Source: Brugia malayi (lineage: Eukaryota; Nematoda; Chromadorea; Rhabditida; Onchocercidae). Taken from it: a stretch of 64,000 nucleotides of DNA. The notes beneath the pieces were generated by a model. That model did not search any database, was not told the origin of the DNA, and saw only the letters and a program-made list of their open reading frames with translations. This document shows, piece after piece, positions 1 through 15,822 of the stretch. The stretch spans positions 10,916,187 to 10,980,186 of the forward strand of contig NW_025062475.1 of the NCBI RefSeq assembly GCF_000002995.4. The letters run 5' to 3'. The position numbers and the translations under genes were made by a program. Positions within the stretch are counted from its first letter, which is position 1; each line of letters begins with the position of its first letter.

Positions 1-407
1 AAACTTTACGTTTTTACACAATATTTTCAAATTTGGACAATGTAATTGAAATTATTATTATTTTTTATTAACATTTGCTATTAGGCTTAATTGTTATAGT
101 GATAATTAGTATTTTTAATATCCTTAACAGTAGTCTTCTCTTAATGATATCATTTTGGTGTCAATCTTCAAAATTTAATTTTCATAAATCAATAACTCAA
201 TTTTTCAATTTCACCTGTTGGTCACATTGGATATTTTAAATTTCTTTCTATTAGCATAAAGCTTTTTCATAAAAAATATTAGCTCCAACTTAAGATTATT
301 TAATTATTTCTATATTTTTTTAATTGAAATGAGCAAGTTTAATTTGATGCATGAATACTTCACTCTTTTACTGTTTTATTAATTTTGCCATTTATATAAT
401 ATTTTCA

Positions 408-618
408 GATAATTTTCCGGATATGAAACAATCCATTTGAATTAGTCAATTGAACTTCTTGAAATTTGAACTGGATGATTTTCCGGAAATGAAACAATCC
501 ATTTGGATTAGTCAGTTTTAAACTTTTTGAGTTTTTTTTTTTTGAGATTTGAATTAGATGATTTTCCGGAAATGAAACAATCCCTTTGAAAATTTTGAAT
601 TAGTTAAACTTTTTGCAA
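408..618. repeat. Three-copy minisatellite in an astacin intron
   Basis: Three imperfect copies of a unit beginning GATGATTTTCCGGAAATGAA start at 408, 474 and 557. The spacings are about 66 and 83 bp; the larger one is explained by a poly-T insertion. The copies share CAATCC(A/C)TTTG and a GAATTAGT-like tail. The array lies just beyond the last visible astacin exon, inside an intron of that gene. Confidence 0.8.
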
Positions 619-635
619 ATAATATTGGATAGCTA

Positions 636-2519
<1,884 letters not shown>

Positions 2520-3702
2520 TATTTCCTCACAAAGGAGGAATCACTGAAGCTAAATGCTCCCAAAAATTAAAACCTAAAATTATAATTATAATTATAGCAG
2601 AAAAATATCTGAATAAAATTTAATTTATTTTCATTATAATTAGTGCTATGCAATTTTAACATAATTTCACTACTGCTTTTTTTTTTTTTTTTGCTATGGC
2701 AATTTGCATTAGAATGAATTAAATTTTATAATAAAATTTAAAAAAAAAAAAAAAAACTATAATAAACAATTTTGTATGAATGAACAATGATAGTTGTGAT
2801 TATATATGAAGAATGAATTTATAATTTAATTACTTGGGAAATGAATGTAATTTGTGCTAATGATATAACTATAAATCGAACTGGTTTACGAGTAAACCAA
2901 ATTCTCAATGGAACATTAACAATGCTTCGCTCAATTAGTTAAATTTACATTTACAATTAAGAGATAAAGTGAAATAAAGAAAGAAAGAAAGAACATATTT
3001 ATAACAAAAAGAATTAATTAAAACCAAAAAAAGAATTGAAATTTTGACAAAAGTAAGCATTAAATGAATTATAATTATTAAAAACTTTCTTCAATACTTA
3101 TTTAATGATAGATAATTTATTAACTCTTCTGAATATACTCAAATGATCATTTGCATATTTCACAAAATGTATTTTATTCCATTAGTTACTTTATTGTATT
3201 TCATTTCTAATTAGATATAATTCTTTAAAAAAAAAAAAAAAAAAGTATAAAATTTTAACAGGAATAACTGAGGTAATATTGTTATTTGTAGCAAAATTTA
3301 ATCTTATATTATTATCGGTTCAAATTCTTTTTGCAATTTAAAGTGATAAAAATTTTTTTGAGAATTTTTTTCCATTAATTATAAGTTGAAAAATATTTTA
3401 TCATATAGTTTTAGGCATTTTTTTAAAATTATTTCCATATAACTTAAAAATAAAAGAAAATTATTTGTAATTAATAATCAAAAAATTTAAGTAATAATTA
3501 AAATGTTAAATTTATTTTTCACAAAATTTATTTCATTTGTAAGAGATATTTATGATAAAAAGATGCACATAAATCGTAAAATATATTAAAAAGCATTTTA
3601 TCAAATGACAAAACTGTTTGCAACCTGAAATTAATAAAGCTTTCAAAATGGAAGAATTTTTGAACCATATAAAAGAAATTTTCAAATAAAATCCGGTTTG
3701 AT

Positions 3703-3858
3703 ATGTTTGAGAAAGATATTGATGAACCCGTTGATCATTACAACCGTATTAATACGATCAGTAAATTGCTTCTCAATCGTATTTCCAATTTAAAACCGGC
3801 TATGCTATCTACATATCAAATGAATTGTTCAAGAATAAAAACAAAATATATGAAATGA
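3703..3858 (+). other. Short coding-like ORF, unassigned (51 codons)
   Basis: An ATG-initiated open frame with fairly unbiased amino-acid composition (MFEKDIDEPVDHYNRIN, then a Leu/Ile-rich stretch) in an otherwise very AT-rich desert. It has no convincing splice partners, signal peptide or recognised motif. It may be chance, or an exon or relic of a gene I could not assemble. The 2520-9450 stretch around it otherwise holds homopolymers and TAA/AAT microsatellite-like tracts (6320-6450). Confidence 0.15.
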
Positions 3859-6665
3859 AGATAGTTTATGCATGGGATAATACCACAGAAATGATAAAAA
3901 TCATTGAATTATAAAAGATGTAATCATTTATGAATGTAAACAATCATCTCATTATTGTTAATCAAACCTGTTCTAAACTTATTACATGATATATCCGGAA
4001 GCGATAATAGTAATAATAATAATAACTAAAGCTAATAGAAAATTGAAACAGGAAATAGTCGTTTTTTTTTTTTTTTTTTGGTGACAAAATTGTTATTAGC
4101 GATGTTGGTGACAATTTGTATTCCTTGTGTTTGTTTAGATTAATATAGATTTAGTATTTATAGTAATAAAGATTGCCATTTATCGATTGATCGCGATCAG
4201 ATCGATACATGCAACAATTTGATCAGGCAACTATTCACTTCATAATTTGTTTCGTTGACTTTGCAACACGCTGATAGAAAATTATTTTGATATTGACGAA
4301 CTCAACGTATGTTTAGCTATACATTTCTTTTACGTTAGAATGCATGACGTAACGTAGGTATTAATTTACGTAAGTGTTAATTTTATCAAAATTACTATAT
4401 GAAAGTTGTAGTAAAATCAAATGAATAGAATAACTTTTAGCGATTATTTTTAGACTAAAAAGCAAGTATAAGCAATAATTTGTTCTAAATATTTTGACAA
4501 CTTCTTATCAGAAATAATTTAATGATAATAACAAATGTTATAATAGCTATTATCAATAAGTTTATCGCAGTTTTATAATTAGTTTGACAAGAATTTCAAA
4601 TATTTTAAGAAAAAAAAAGTGTAACAAACAATTTTAATTACAAAATATTATTAATAAACTGTGGCATTTGTTTGCAAAAAAAAAAAAAAAAAACGAATAG
4701 CGAATATTTTCATCAAAAAGATTTAATTTTTAAAATATTATGACCATTTTAATACTGGTTTTATCACTCTTTTTTTTTTTTTTTTGAAAGCCATCAAGTG
4801 GTACTAAATCGATTATGTGAAAATTTTTCTATTTTTAAGAAAAATTTCACTGTTTCATTAGAGCTATTTAATTTTTGCACAAAGAAAAACTTTTACGCTT
4901 TTCTAATTTCAATTTTTAGTAGGAACAAAATTTGTTGTCAATTTCAAAGGACGACGAAAAGAGCGAATTAGAAAAAAAAAATTTTTTGAAAATCAAAAAT
5001 TTTTAATTCATTTTCTTTTCTTAATGAAATTAATTAATCTATTGGTATCGCTTCAGTCTTGCATTGCAATACAAAATTGCTAAATTTAATAAAATTGAAT
5101 TTTGATGATTTAATTATGCAATGAAATGGAATATTACTTTAATAAACTGCTTGTTGAAATTTCAATTAGCTTCGCTATTTGTTAAAACTGAATTATGTAT
5201 AAATTAGGAGTAAAACATGAAATAAGATTGTATATAAATTAGTTTTGCATGAATGTATGAAAAATAATATAAATGATAGCTTAATTTTTATAGAAAAGTG
5301 CAATTTTTTTTCTAATTTCAAAGTTTTTTTTGATTTTTTTGATTTTTTAGATAATTTTTAATTTTATATCATTTGTTTGTTTGTTTGTTTTTTTTTTTTT
5401 TGAATTAATTTCATATCTTTCATGATACCTCCATTGATGTTAGAGCATTAGCGGCAACTGATCATATCATCATTTGTTAATTATCCTAATGAATTATAGC
5501 TAAAGTATATCTGAAAGGATGTGCAGTAATTCTAAAAATAAGTAAATATTAGAGGTTAAGATAAAAAAAAAGGAAATGAAAGTTATAAGTAAATCATATT
5601 TGAGTTGAACAAGTAAACTATATCTGAATTAAGAATTATTTGAACTGCTTTAGCATAAACAGTAACTTAATTTTGCTTGTAAAATAAATGAGTAATACAG
5701 TTCAATTATCAGGAAGAAGAAATTAAATTTTTGATGATTTCGATGAAAAAGAAATTTCGATGATTAATCATGAAATAAATAAATTTTCATAGAAGTTATC
5801 ACTGAGTCGTAATTTATTTTGCATAAAGTACCGTTAGGACTAATTAATTTAGGTCACATAAAACAACTTTAAAATAATTTTTAAAGATAAATGTTTTGTA
5901 ATGCCAATGTCAACGGATCATTGCAAGGTAAAAAAGGCATTATCTCAGTTCAGATATGATCTGATGGAACCGGTTTGTATGAACAATAGAGATGCTGGAA
6001 ACAAGAAAAAAATTAAAATAAAATAAAAATCACTTTGCTGGCTTCACCGCTTCTGAATTTAAAGGAAGGAACATTTATTAATTTAATTGTGAAAATAGCA
6101 AATTATTAAAAATTATTTATTGATTTATTATTATTTATTTTAATTTATTAAAAAAACAAATACTGAAAGAAGAAACGTCTATTAATTTAATTATAAAAAT
6201 ACAAATTCTACATAAAAATTTATTCATATAATTATACTATATAATATATAATTAAAAGTGAAATATTAAACGATTAATCCAATAATTTAGTTATTTTTCT
6301 AATTCCTAAAATTTTGATAAAACTTTTCTGCTAATAATAATAATATTAATAATAATAACAAATTTTATTATTGTTTTGAATTTGACAACAACAATAATAG
6401 TAATAAAGGTAATAATAATGATAACAATAATAATGATAATAATAATAATCTCTTCGTTATCGGCTCAGTGAATAAGTCGATTAAAATGAGTAATTATTCA
6501 TTAATCACTACTGAGTAATCCGAAAATTATGATAAAGCAAATAATAAATAGAAGCCTTTCATTTTATTTTGTTTAGTGTCACACATTTAAAAATACAAAA
6601 TACTATCATGATAAATTACTGATATCGAAAAGAACTAACTGAGGAAGTAATTCTGGAGATGATAA

Positions 6666-6941
6666 GGGACATATCAATTTGATAAAGATATTGAGTTCCA
6701 TTCTCCGCCTTATGATATACATTCTGAACCATGCATAAATAATCACTTCTTGAAAATACATATAAACAAACAGATTAGCAAAAATGCGTCAAGTGAAATG
6801 CGTGGAAATTTAATTAAAACTATTAACGTCCCGCAAAATCTACTTAAATATCATCCATTTGACACTCATCAAAAAATTTATGCAAAATTCAGTTACAATT
6901 TTATAAATAGCTTTTTAAAAAATGAACAGTTCACGTACTAA
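6666..6941 (+). other. Open reading segment of 91 codons, unassigned
   Basis: The frame is open from a TAA at 6663-6665 to a TAA at 6939-6941. The residues look protein-like rather than homopolymeric: a segment YQFDKDIEFHSPPYDIHSEP is followed by a Lys/Asn-rich part with an internal Met at 6750. No upstream exon, splice acceptor or family resemblance could be fixed. It could be a terminal exon, a decayed gene fragment or chance; a 91-codon open frame is somewhat long for DNA this rich in AT. Confidence 0.2.
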
Positions 6942-8203
6942 ATACCAAAAAAAAAAAACACTGGTGTGATAAATTGAAGATTGTTTTGAAATTTAAGTAT
7001 TTGTTTGCTATAAAACTAGAAATGAACGATGAGATAAAATAAAAATTAAACAACGAAAGTTAAATTTATTTTTTTATTTTTATTACTAACATATTTATTA
7101 GGAAAAATTTTGGTTTATTTACTGAACAGACCACTAATGATCGAATAAAATATATAAATGGAATAAGAGAGAACGATCTATAAGAGAAAAAGTTTGTTCA
7201 ATGAATTTTTACAGATTTGATTTCATACTCGTTGCAAACAAAATCAGTGCATCAAAAAGCAGAGAATATTTAAATGTAAACAAAAATCAGAAATACCAGA
7301 ATTTCTTTGTTGTATGCTTTGAAATAAATCAATGCATCTTGCGATGATAGTTGTTGTGAATAGGACGACAGAAGGTAGAATAACTGAAAAACTGGACAGT
7401 ATCTGAAGTATTTGAAAGGTTGACGAGGTTGACAAATTGCTAAGAGATAAAATAAATGTAGGAATAAAGAAAAGGATATTGAAGAGAGATATTGCTGGAA
7501 ATAGTACAAATATAAATATAATTATGCATTCTATAATTTATAACAAATTTTGGGTATTAAATATTTCAATTATAGAAATAAAATTTAGTACTACTTACTT
7601 ACGTGTTCTCGTTTATTTGTTTATTACGGAAGTGATAATAGTTTCATTATAAGCGTGTTATGCACTTACTTTAATCACATTATCATGTCAATAAAGTGAT
7701 AAAGTTTAATTTTTTTGATTACATTGAAGTGTCGCTTAATTCTAAATAACTTTTAGACACTGTAATGGAAATTTGATGATTTGAAAAGCAGCTTCTAGTT
7801 TCAATTAAATAAGCAATCAAACTAAGCAAAAAGGCATGAAATTTTTGAAAAAATAAAAATTGGAGTAATAAACCAAAATAATAGATTGAAAACTTTGAAA
7901 TTATTTAAAAAATAAATATATATTAAAATATATTGTCGCAACTATCAAATATAATTCTATAATATTGATGTAAGGAGACAAATCAATCATGGAATAAATT
8001 TGAAAAGATCAAAATGAATAAAATGCAAAAAGGATGAAAGTGAATGAACGAGATCAAATTTTAAATGTAAAATGTTTTGTCAAAATTATCCGTTAAGATT
8101 GATTTAAAACTGGTTTGAAATTCACTTCACCTTCTTCCATGAATTTCGTTTCCTTTAGTTAACATATTTCACCTTTGTACGTTTGCATATCTATTTGTAA
8201 ATC

Positions 8204-8219
8204 ATTTGCATATGCAAAT
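8204..8219. promoter_or_regulatory. Palindromic POU octamer pair
   Basis: ATTTGCATATGCAAAT is a perfect 16-bp palindrome formed by two overlapping octamer motifs (ATTTGCAT) in opposite orientation. POU-homeodomain proteins bind the octamer and can dimerise on palindromic versions. It lies in the desert upstream of the Hox gene. A regulatory role is inference only. Confidence 0.3.
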
Positions 8220-9466
8220 TGTAATGTAAACAAGCAAATTTATTTATTCGATATTCATTTATATTCATGAAAGTTATGAGAAAAAAAAAAAACGATGTAA
8301 AAATGAAAATGAAATGGATATAATTAAAAAATGATTTCTGATATTTTATTTTTGAAAAGATTTAATTATAAAAGAAAAAATAATTAACCATATTTGGTGA
8401 TATTTACTTTACCATTTTAGTTAGATTGAATGAAGTTTAACTTTTGAATCATTTCCTTTTAGAATAAGAAAAGGTAAAATTGTTGCTTAATTGCTGTGTT
8501 TTTAATTACTGTTATTAAAAATAAATAATTGTATGTTTTTATTTTTTCTTATCATATCAATGATAATAAATCCAGTCTTGCTGATTGATATTCAAATTGA
8601 TTCATGAAATATTGTTCAGATTTTTCTCTTTAAACTTGCAATAAGACACTTAATGGTTTGTTTGGCTTTTTTTTTCTTTAACTTTGTAATGGAAATTATA
8701 TTCAATGATATGTTTTAGGAATTTAAATTTTATATATTATCATCGATTGAATATGCATAATGCACTATTTTTCGTTATTTTTTGGTTTTCATCACTGTTT
8801 TATGAACAATTCTAAATTAAAATATTAATAAGAACTAATTATATTTTGAATATATGTTGAATTAATGCTCGAAATTGCATAAATTAATAAATATTTAATG
8901 AATCTGATTTGCTCAAACTTCTCATACAGTGATAACATATAATCGAAATTCCAAATCAAATCAGTATTTCTCGAGATATCCTATAATTTCACATTTATCT
9001 TCTACCACAAGATAAATTGTTTGATAAAAAACTTAATAAAATAAGTTTAATTTTTTAAAATTTTCCTTTTGCGTAAAATCCTACTGCTTTTTCTTGTTCA
9101 AAGAATAAATTTAGTGAAAAATTTTTTCGTAGCATTTTTTTTTTTCGGGAAACAATTTTGAATTTTTAGAAACTGTAACGTTTAAATGCAAATTCCTGCT
9201 TATCACAGCAATTTCTGTGATTTCACTTACTAATATTGAATAATGAGAAGTTTCCAGAGAAAAAAATTATAACAGAGATAAAATGAGATGGAAAAGTTTT
9301 AATTGCAAATTCTTCTAGTCAATTTCAATTCGAGAATGCTATTATACTTCCATTTACATTTAAAGTATATCTTTTTATCGTTAGTTAGGATATTTCCCTT
9401 TTCTTTTTCTTTTTTTTTTCTTCTTTGATAGTCCCTCATCTCTTCTCTTCCAGGATAAATGTTGTT

Positions 9467-9709
9467 ATGCTGAACCGCTTGTCGGATGCTGAATTTAATT
9501 TAACAAAGCTGCATTTTATTAGCATCGTAACTGCAACGTTGCTGTTGTTGCTTATCAGCCAACCAACCCTTCGAGCCGAAACACTACCAATTTCTCAATT
9601 TTTATTCCACCATCTGTGCATTTGTAACTCAGAAGTAGAAAATCGATTGCTTCCAAGAGCTAAATCACGTCATTCACGTTATAAGCATAATTATGACGTA
9701 GAAAAATAA
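9467..9709 (+). CDS. Candidate small secreted peptide precursor, single exon (80 aa)
   Basis: No known family recognised. The ATG at 9467 lies 14 nt after a good acceptor (CTCTTCTCTTCCAG ending at 9453), the arrangement expected for a trans-spliced or 5'-UTR-spliced nematode mRNA. The ORF uses less AT-biased codons than its surroundings. Residues about 14-37 form a hydrophobic signal-like segment (HFISIVTATLLLLLISQPTL) with RAET after it as a possible cleavage region. The rest has two Cys close together (LCICN) and a basic tail (LLPRAKSRHSRYKHNY). AATAAA overlaps the stop codon (9705-9710). A hormone-like or small effector-type secreted peptide would fit, but there are no clear dibasic-flanked amidated repeats. 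It could still be a chance ORF. Confidence 0.4.
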   Translation: MLNRLSDAEFNLTKLHFISIVTATLLLLLISQPTLRAETLPISQFLFHHLCICNSEVENRLLPRAKSRHSRYKHNYDVEK

Positions 9710-12700
9710 AATTAGTTTATGTATGCAAAAATTTCGCTTCATTGTTGCTTAAGTTTGATTGAAACCATAAAATGAAAATCAATATTGAACATAAAGAATT
9801 GCATGCGAGATAATTTATATTTTTTCATTTCAGCGACTATTTCAACATTTTAGTCTTACATGTGCATGTGAAGGTTAAAATAATATGAAAACATTTAAAA
9901 TTTATCAGTTCCAAAAAGCAATTTTGTCAGTTTGGATGAAAATTTCATGAGTATATGTATTTTTTAATTGAAGCGCACTTGTATATTCAATTTTTTTCAT
10001 TTAGTATATTTCTCTAATGAAAAATGAATAATTTTAAAAAGTATAAAAAAATATGTATAATTTTAAAAAGTTTGTAATTTTATTTTTCAAATTTGAACAA
10101 ATTACACACTGCAAAATTTTCAAAGTTTTTTCATTTTATATAATAACAATAAATATAATATATCATTATTGCTTAGTGTTTTTTTTTTTTCTCTAATAAA
10201 TAAGATTAAAAAAAGTCCACGAATTTTTTTTTAATACATTAACTTTTTTTTTTTTTTTTTAATTAAATATTTGAAATTATTTGATGATAAATTGAAATTA
10301 GATAAATACTGTAATGATATAATTCTGATAGCTATTATCAACTCTTTTCAACCAATTGCTTAACATTTTGATATGATAATCTGATCAAACATATTTCAGC
10401 TCTACTTACTCTAAGCAATAATTTTCATTTATCAAATGGCGGTCGCTATTTGTCAGTCCCGAATCTAACGCTCTCCCAACATTTCATCTGTGCATAACGT
10501 ATGTCTATGTATCGGTCCGGTCGGCATCTCTTCAATTTTCGAGCATATTCGTATTTTATGAGCCAATGGTATACGGTACTTTTATGCACTACTGCCTTCT
10601 GAGCGACGACCATCAGTTTTGCTGTTGGCTGTTGCTGTTGCTGTTGCTGGTGTTGTTGCTGTTGTTGATGATGATAATGATGATGATGACGATGATGGTG
10701 ATAGTAATAGTGGTCATAGTGATAGTGATGATGGTGATGCTGCTTTCAAATACTTTCACATAAATTCGTTTGCTTCATATTAAAATCAGAAAAAAAATTT
10801 TACAACTACTTTCTATTACTATTGAAATTTATATCTAAGTTAATATTTTAATTTCTTTTTTCTTGTGTAAAAAACTTTTATGTTTTTTTCAACTAAATTT
10901 GATAATTATTTCTATTGAAATAATTAGCTTTAAAGCATATATAAATTATGCATGATTTTTTTTTTTTTGCGAAAAAGCATTTATAAAATAAACAAAAATA
11001 AGCTGTTATATTTTATTAGAAATTTTAAAATTGAATAATTAATAAGTGATATTTCGAAGGATGCAATAAAAATCAAAATTTGTTCAATTAAAATTAAATT
11101 AAATAAAAAAAACAATCCGTTTTCAAACCTATTCAATAATGAAAAACTGATTTAACGAAATTGTCCATTTTTTATCATTTTTTTCAAGAATTTGCTTCCA
11201 TAATTGTTTCATTGAAATTTTTTTTTAATTTTATTGCAATAAGAACTAAATAACTGTAAAATAAGTAAAAATTTCTCTTTCTTCTTTCCTTTGTCACCTA
11301 CTATCTCTCATTTAGTTTTTCAATCTTTTCCCCTCTCTCTTTCCAACATCGTATCATAATAATCGGCAACAAAACAGAGGTAATAAAAACGAAAGAGAGA
11401 GAGAGAGAGAGAGAGCGCTAAGAAGAGAAAGATATGAAACAGAAGTAAGGCATTAGCTATTTGGGGTTTTTTTTTTTTCTTCCTTTTGTGACAAAGATGA
11501 ATTGCCGACAAGCAAAAGTTTAGACGTTATGACAACGATTTACAACCGCACCTTTCTCCTCTCATTTTAATAATCCGAACCTCAACGATTAACCATTATT
11601 CTCTTTCTTCTTCTTTCCCTTCTTATAATATCTTCCTCTCTCCCTCTCTCTCTCTATCTCTCTATCTTAGTTTCTCCATTTTATACCTGAAAAAATGTTG
11701 ACAAACTGACTGATGATGACTGATCACTAAATTATCCATGCTATCAACACTGACAAAAGACTATTTTTGATCACTTTCTACTGGAAAACATATTCGACTC
11801 TTTTCCCATGGGTTCCTTAAATTAGACTCCGTAAAAAGATCAAATAAGTAACATTAATTTTATTAATTAGTTAATTAAAAAGATAGTGATCACTTCTATT
11901 TCACTCAGTCAGTCTTATCACAAAGATAATATGAAAGATAAAAGTGAGAGAGGGAACAGTGATAAAGATTTGCCATTCAATGTATGAAAATTTGAATTTT
12001 AATAAGTCAATTCTTTAAAATTGCTTAATTAAAATTTTATTTCGATAAATCCATTTTAGAAATTCGGAAATTCGAAAAAAAAAAAAAAAAAAACGAAGAT
12101 GTAATTATAATGTGAAAGTTTGAAAGGACAGTTTTGAACATTGACAATAGCCAAAAGCATACCTGTCCAACAACAACATACCTGTCCAATTATACTGCTT
12201 TTTTATCCTGTTGTTTGCACTTTGCACTTTGTTAAAATTGCCATCATTAAATTCCAATCTGATATCGTTACAATCTTATTGATTGATCATAGCACTGACT
12301 CATCATTTAAATCATCAAGAAATTATCTTATTGGAAACATTTGCTAAAATAAACATTTGTGAAAGATACGTGAAATATAGAGAAGCGCAAAGTTCACAAG
12401 ATTGACTTATAACACTTAATAAGAAGTTGAAACAAATTATCAAATATTTAAAACATATTTTTAGGAACTATACCAAGAAAACTAATGATATTTTCATAGT
12501 AATAACATTCAGAAATGTCTCGTCTTCCTTATCACTAATTCCATTCAATACAAAAAAAAAAATTTGCTGATAAGAAATTTTAAATGATACAGCTTACAGT
12601 CATACATATGTAACTTATGCATTACATTTTTGCATTAGATCAAAGTAAAAAGCCGCCGTTTGATGATGGCGCCTAGAAGCATGAACGATTTTTTGATATG

Positions 12701-15700
12701 CTGCCATCTCTTCGTTTCTCTCTCAATTCAAACTTACTAAGCTCATCGTCCTATTTTTATTCACCAATTCTATTGTTTTTAAAATTTTATTGAAATGATA
12801 GATGATATATTAGCAAAACAAAAAGATAATAGCAATGATAACAATGATAGTAACATAAAAATAATGAAACATTGCGTGTAATCATAATAATCAGTAGTTG
12901 TTTTATTAATAATTAGTAAGTAATTAGTAACAGTGCAAAGAAATACAAATGATTAATTCATGATTATAATTGTAACCTCTATGAACTTTTTAATATTAAA
13001 TATTTTGTTATCAAAATATTGTTTACTTTTAATTTGCAGCAGCTTTATCAATGTCATCAATGCGTAATGAAATGATATTGAATCATTTAATCGATCACAT
13101 TTTGGAATTCAAAAAGTTCAGAAGTTAATTACCTAATATTATAGCGTTAGTTAAATGTTTCATTTTGATTGCTCTTTTGTAAGTAAACTTATTATTTTAA
13201 AATATTTTTGTAAAAATTTGTCGGAAATTTTCAGACTATTCTCGACAATTACCACCATATCACATGCTAGATTAAAGTATATTAAAAGAATCTTTCACGT
13301 ATTTTAGTCTTTTTTTTTTTATTTATCTTTTCTTTTTTGGTATAAAAGAATTATCACTTTAATAAAATTCATTTTCAACTCATAATTTCGTACAATTTTT
13401 GCATAATCATGTCAAATAAATCATTTAATCCTTCAAATTAGCAAAATATGCCATATTTGTCTGACAATCTATCTATCACCTCCGGCGAACTTGTCAACCG
13501 CTATTACTATCACCATTTACCTCGTTTTCCAACCATTCAGCAATGACAATGACCTGAACCTACAGTATCCTTATATAATCATCATCTCATTACCTGATTC
13601 TCGTCGCTGTTACCGCACTCTTATCAGTCTCCTCTCACCACCAGTTTCCACTCTTGCATTCCTCTTTACGATAAATTAAATTATTTGAGTATTGCCGAAT
13701 CAGTAAGTGATTGTCGTATCAATTCATAAAATTTCGAATTTGATAATCATTAAAGGGCAAATACATTGTACTTATCAGTAAACAAAAAATTTTTTCTTCA
13801 TAATATTTAGTAAAATTTTTGTGAAAAAAAAAAACTTTTAAAGATACTGTAAAGATGAATTTTTATTGTATTGAAACCATTGTATTAATATAATTAGATT
13901 AGTTATTTTATTGGAGAAAAAATTTTCTAACTTCATTTCATTCCAAATCATTTTTTTTCCCAGTTATATTCAATATTCGCTCTTTCTCGTATAATATTTC
14001 AAATTATTGTTTATTTCTTATTCGAAAAAAAAAAAAAAACCTTTTATTTAATCATTCGTAACAAAATTTTTTATTGTCTTTTTCATCAAAATCTTTTCAA
14101 ACAATACAGTAATCTTGAGAAAAATATGATGAAAATTTAACTCCTCTTTAACCCTAAAAAAAGAAGATGAATAGTAAAATAATTTTTCTTTTTCTGCTTT
14201 ATTTTTGATTATGATAATATGATAAATTTGATATATGTCCTGCAGTAGCTTAATTAGATAATTTCATTCATAATTATAATTAATAAAACGTTCACTCTAT
14301 CAGTCCCCTATATCACCTGTCTAATAAAGTGAATAATTATTCATTTTATTTATCCATCTAAATCAAAAAATGATTTATTTTACTTACATCAAACAAAGGT
14401 ATAGAAGTGCACCTGGTTTTTTTCTTTTTTTTTTCTACAATACAAAAGCTATTACCGACGTAAACAAAAAAAGAAATGAAAGTGTCACAAGAAATGCGGC
14501 TAAGCTTTGTCACCAAACAATTTTAGTAAATGTCTTTCTTTTAACACTGGTTAATATTTATTTATAATCGCATTAATGACAGTAATGGTATCTGTTTGTT
14601 GACAATAAACAATCCTATTCATAGCAAAATATCCTACTTGAACTTTTTCACTTCTGTAAAATATGCCATCCTTACAACTTACATTTATATTAGAATTCTT
14701 AGTGCTATTAAGAAGTTTAAACAATTATCCAATTTATTATTAATAATTTTTACCAAAAAAATACATATATTTTTCATATTACTAACTTCCTAGAGTAGAA
14801 AAAATGAAAATAATACTTTGTAATATAATTTAATTAAAATTTTTCTAAAAAATTTTTTGTTATATAATTTACATTAGCTAAGTTAAAATTATTACTTTAA
14901 GAAATAACATTGTTTATGTATATACATCATATTCATCAAAGAGAATATAATGCATCATAAAAGCATTATATTCTTGTTATATATCGTGAAAGAAAATTAA
15001 GAATAAAGAAAATTATGAAATAAAAAAAGAAAAAAGTTAACATTAAAAATAAAAAAACTTATTTTGATTTTTTATTTGTTCACTTTTTATTTAATTACAA
15101 TGCTACAGTTTAGAATTTAGTTAAGTTGATTTAAAAAATTGTTTGCAAATAGTATTAACGAAAGTAATGTTTAAGAAATAATTTTGCAATAATGTATCAT
15201 ACTATTTTGAAAAGTAAAGTATTTATCTCAATTTTACTTTACCCTATCATTCTTCAATCTTTAGCTTTAACTCTTTACTCGTTTTTTTTTTTTGTTGACA
15301 GGAAAAACGGAATATACATAATTAAGTAATTAAGTTATTATTGGAATAAAATTTTGCAGAGAAGTGAGTGATCATTGTTTTTAAATATCTCGACATGGTT
15401 TTTTCAAATTATATGAAATGTTTGTTTTATTATGATATGATAAAATCAATTTTACTTCCAATAAAATAATTGAGTTGCATTTTTATAATTGACTTTAAAA
15501 TTGAAAAATATAACAGATTTCTGAGTTGTAATTTTTAAAAGTTGGAAATTAATTCTTAAGTCATTCATTTCATTAGAGAAATAAGCGATCTTTTTGAGAG
15601 AGTCATGGTTTTATTTAGAGAAGTTTGTAAATTTCGACAGCACAATAATTGCTTTGCTTCTGCGCTCCCAAAATAATTCATAGCTCATATTTCCGGAATA

Positions 15701-15822
15701 AAAAAATAACTCACAGATTTTCTGAAATAGTTAGACAACTCCTTTATTCCGAATAATCACTTCTTCTCATCCAGAAGGATTACAAACTTCAGATTTAAAG
15801 CCAGATAAATTTTGTTACATAA
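9710..15822. other. Gene desert upstream of the Hox gene
   Basis: No gene could be supported. The stretch holds poly-T/poly-A runs, a (GA)n tract at 11394-11415, pyrimidine-rich DNA at 11570-11680, and islands with higher GC than the background at 10437-10620, 12650-12760 (containing GATGGCGCC and GCCATCTC) and 13470-13680. The islands are candidate regulatory elements because they stand out in composition and precede a developmental gene; nothing more specific is visible. Confidence 0.5.
10621..10742. repeat. Triplet-rich tract (TTG/CTG then GAT/ATG)
   Basis: Imperfect GCTGTT/TTG triplets pass into GATGAT/GTGATA triplets. An open frame through it is pure low complexity (Leu, Met, Val runs) and is not treated as a gene. 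It adjoins a GC-richer island at 10437-10620. Confidence 0.75.

Noticed and set aside
7244..7509. Hydrophobic minus-strand frames suggesting a small membrane protein
   Set aside because: Two overlapping frames, AT-rich Phe/Leu/Ser composition and no splice or start context.
10566..10763. 65-codon frame with Leu then Met/Val runs
   Set aside because: Coded almost entirely by triplet repeats.
13491..13679. Open frame in a GC-richer island
   Set aside because: Two frames look equally plausible and neither has a recognisable motif; retained only as a possible regulatory island.
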